DNA from: Bog-532 sp963830385
GTDB taxonomy: Bacteria; Actinomycetota; Actinomycetes; Streptosporangiales; Streptosporangiaceae
Direction: 5' to 3'
DNA: 64,000 nucleotides
NCBI GenBank assembly: GCA_963830385.1
Contig: CAWHMD010000014.1
Location: forward strand, 62,001 to 126,000
The notes under the pieces were generated by a model that saw only the letters and a program-made list of their open reading frames with translations, did not search any database and was not told the DNA's origin. Position 1 is the first letter of the stretch. Each line of letters opens with the position of its first letter. This document shows, one piece after another, positions 63,673 to 64,000 of this stretch. Made by a program: the position numbers and the translations under genes.

Positions 63673-64000
63673 CTACTTGATCGTCCAGGTGCTGCCGCCC
63701 GACAGCAGGGCCGCCAGGTCGCCTTCACCCTGCTTGTTGCGGGCCTCGGTCAGCTGGCCGGCCATGAGCTCGTCGTAGCTGGGCCGCTCGGCCTTGCGGA
63801 ACACGCCGATCGGGGTGGCGGGGACCTCGCCGCTGTCCAGCCGGGACAGGGCGAACGCATACGACGGGTCCGGCTGGCTGGCGTTGTGGGTGAGCAGCGC
63901 GGCCGGGTCGGCCCCGTCGGCATCCACAGCTTCGAGCGATCCGTAGCGGCCCACCCGCAGGCCGCGCTGGCCGCCCGCGCCGAACCGGATCGGCTCGCCG
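63673..64000 (-). CDS. korB: 2-oxoacid:ferredoxin oxidoreductase subunit beta (5' end outside window)
   Basis: C-terminal 108 residues of a KorB-type subunit, running off the window edge. Seen: HNASQPDPSYAFALSRLDSG, TPIGVFRKAERPSYDELMAGQL and GEGDLAALLSGGSTW, matching the conserved end of actinobacterial 2-oxoglutarate/pyruvate ferredoxin oxidoreductase beta subunits. The thiamine-diphosphate domain lies beyond the window. It converges on the histidine kinase gene with a three-base gap. Confidence 0.85.
   Translation of the reverse strand, partial: GEPIRFGAGGQRGLRVGRYGSLEAVDADGADPAALLTHNASQPDPSYAFALSRLDSGEVPATPIGVFRKAERPSYDELMAGQLTEARNKQGEGDLAALLSGGSTWTIK

Overview
This is a high-GC actinomycete chromosome segment. 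The evidence is the strong G/C third-position bias, frequent GTG starts with GTGA/ATGA overlaps, a menaquinone-linked complex I, a SARP regulator, a Pmt-type protein mannosyltransferase and a Rex-type operator. The housekeeping order (rsmI, pmt, metG, tatD, rsmA, ispE, ABC-F, then tRNA-Gln, glmU, prs, rplY, pth) is the familiar actinobacterial one. The genus cannot be fixed from sequence alone; nothing here looks like phage, plasmid, insertion sequence or CRISPR.

Layout. Positions 1-7 kb hold the end of a KamA-type radical SAM gene, an SDR dehydrogenase, a SigR/SigH-like sigma factor without an adjacent anti-sigma gene, a protein O-mannosyltransferase, rsmI and a polytopic GT-C-like protein. 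Positions 7-15.7 kb hold a family 2 glycosyltransferase and a tight run metG-tatD-rsmA-ispE-ABC-F-phzF. Positions 15.7-26.7 kb are an accessory stretch: two tiny membrane proteins, an FchA-like cyclohydrolase coupled to a FolD that lacks the usual active-site lysine, a divergent tamR/tam pair with two palindromic operators, a cysteine-type leader peptide ahead of cysteine dioxygenase and a rhodanese, a TetR/desaturase pair, tRNA-Gln, and an MFS transporter fused to carboxypeptidase-regulatory-like domains followed by a second protein made only of such domains.

Positions 26.8-40.7 kb hold glmU-prs, then a SARP regulator and an unusual 127-residue protein built from thirteen nine-residue GMGSD repeats, both lying between prs and rplY. 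These are followed by rplY-pth, cysQ-cysD-cysN, an S9 peptidase and menG. Positions 40.8-58.4 kb hold a Rex operator, a menaquinone/geranylgeranyl reductase and the full nuoA-N operon; nuoL carries a one-base frameshift. Positions 58.5-64 kb hold a polyprenyl diphosphate synthase, msrA, small and anchored membrane proteins, a histidine kinase whose phosphoacceptor His is Arg, and the end of korB.

Functionally, menG, the reductase, the polyprenyl synthase and nuo form a menaquinone/complex I block with an NADH-sensing switch in front. Sulfur metabolism appears three times (cysQDN, the CDO-rhodanese pair, msrA). The best candidates for something undescribed are the GMGSD repeat protein next to the SARP regulator and the split FchA/FolD one-carbon module.
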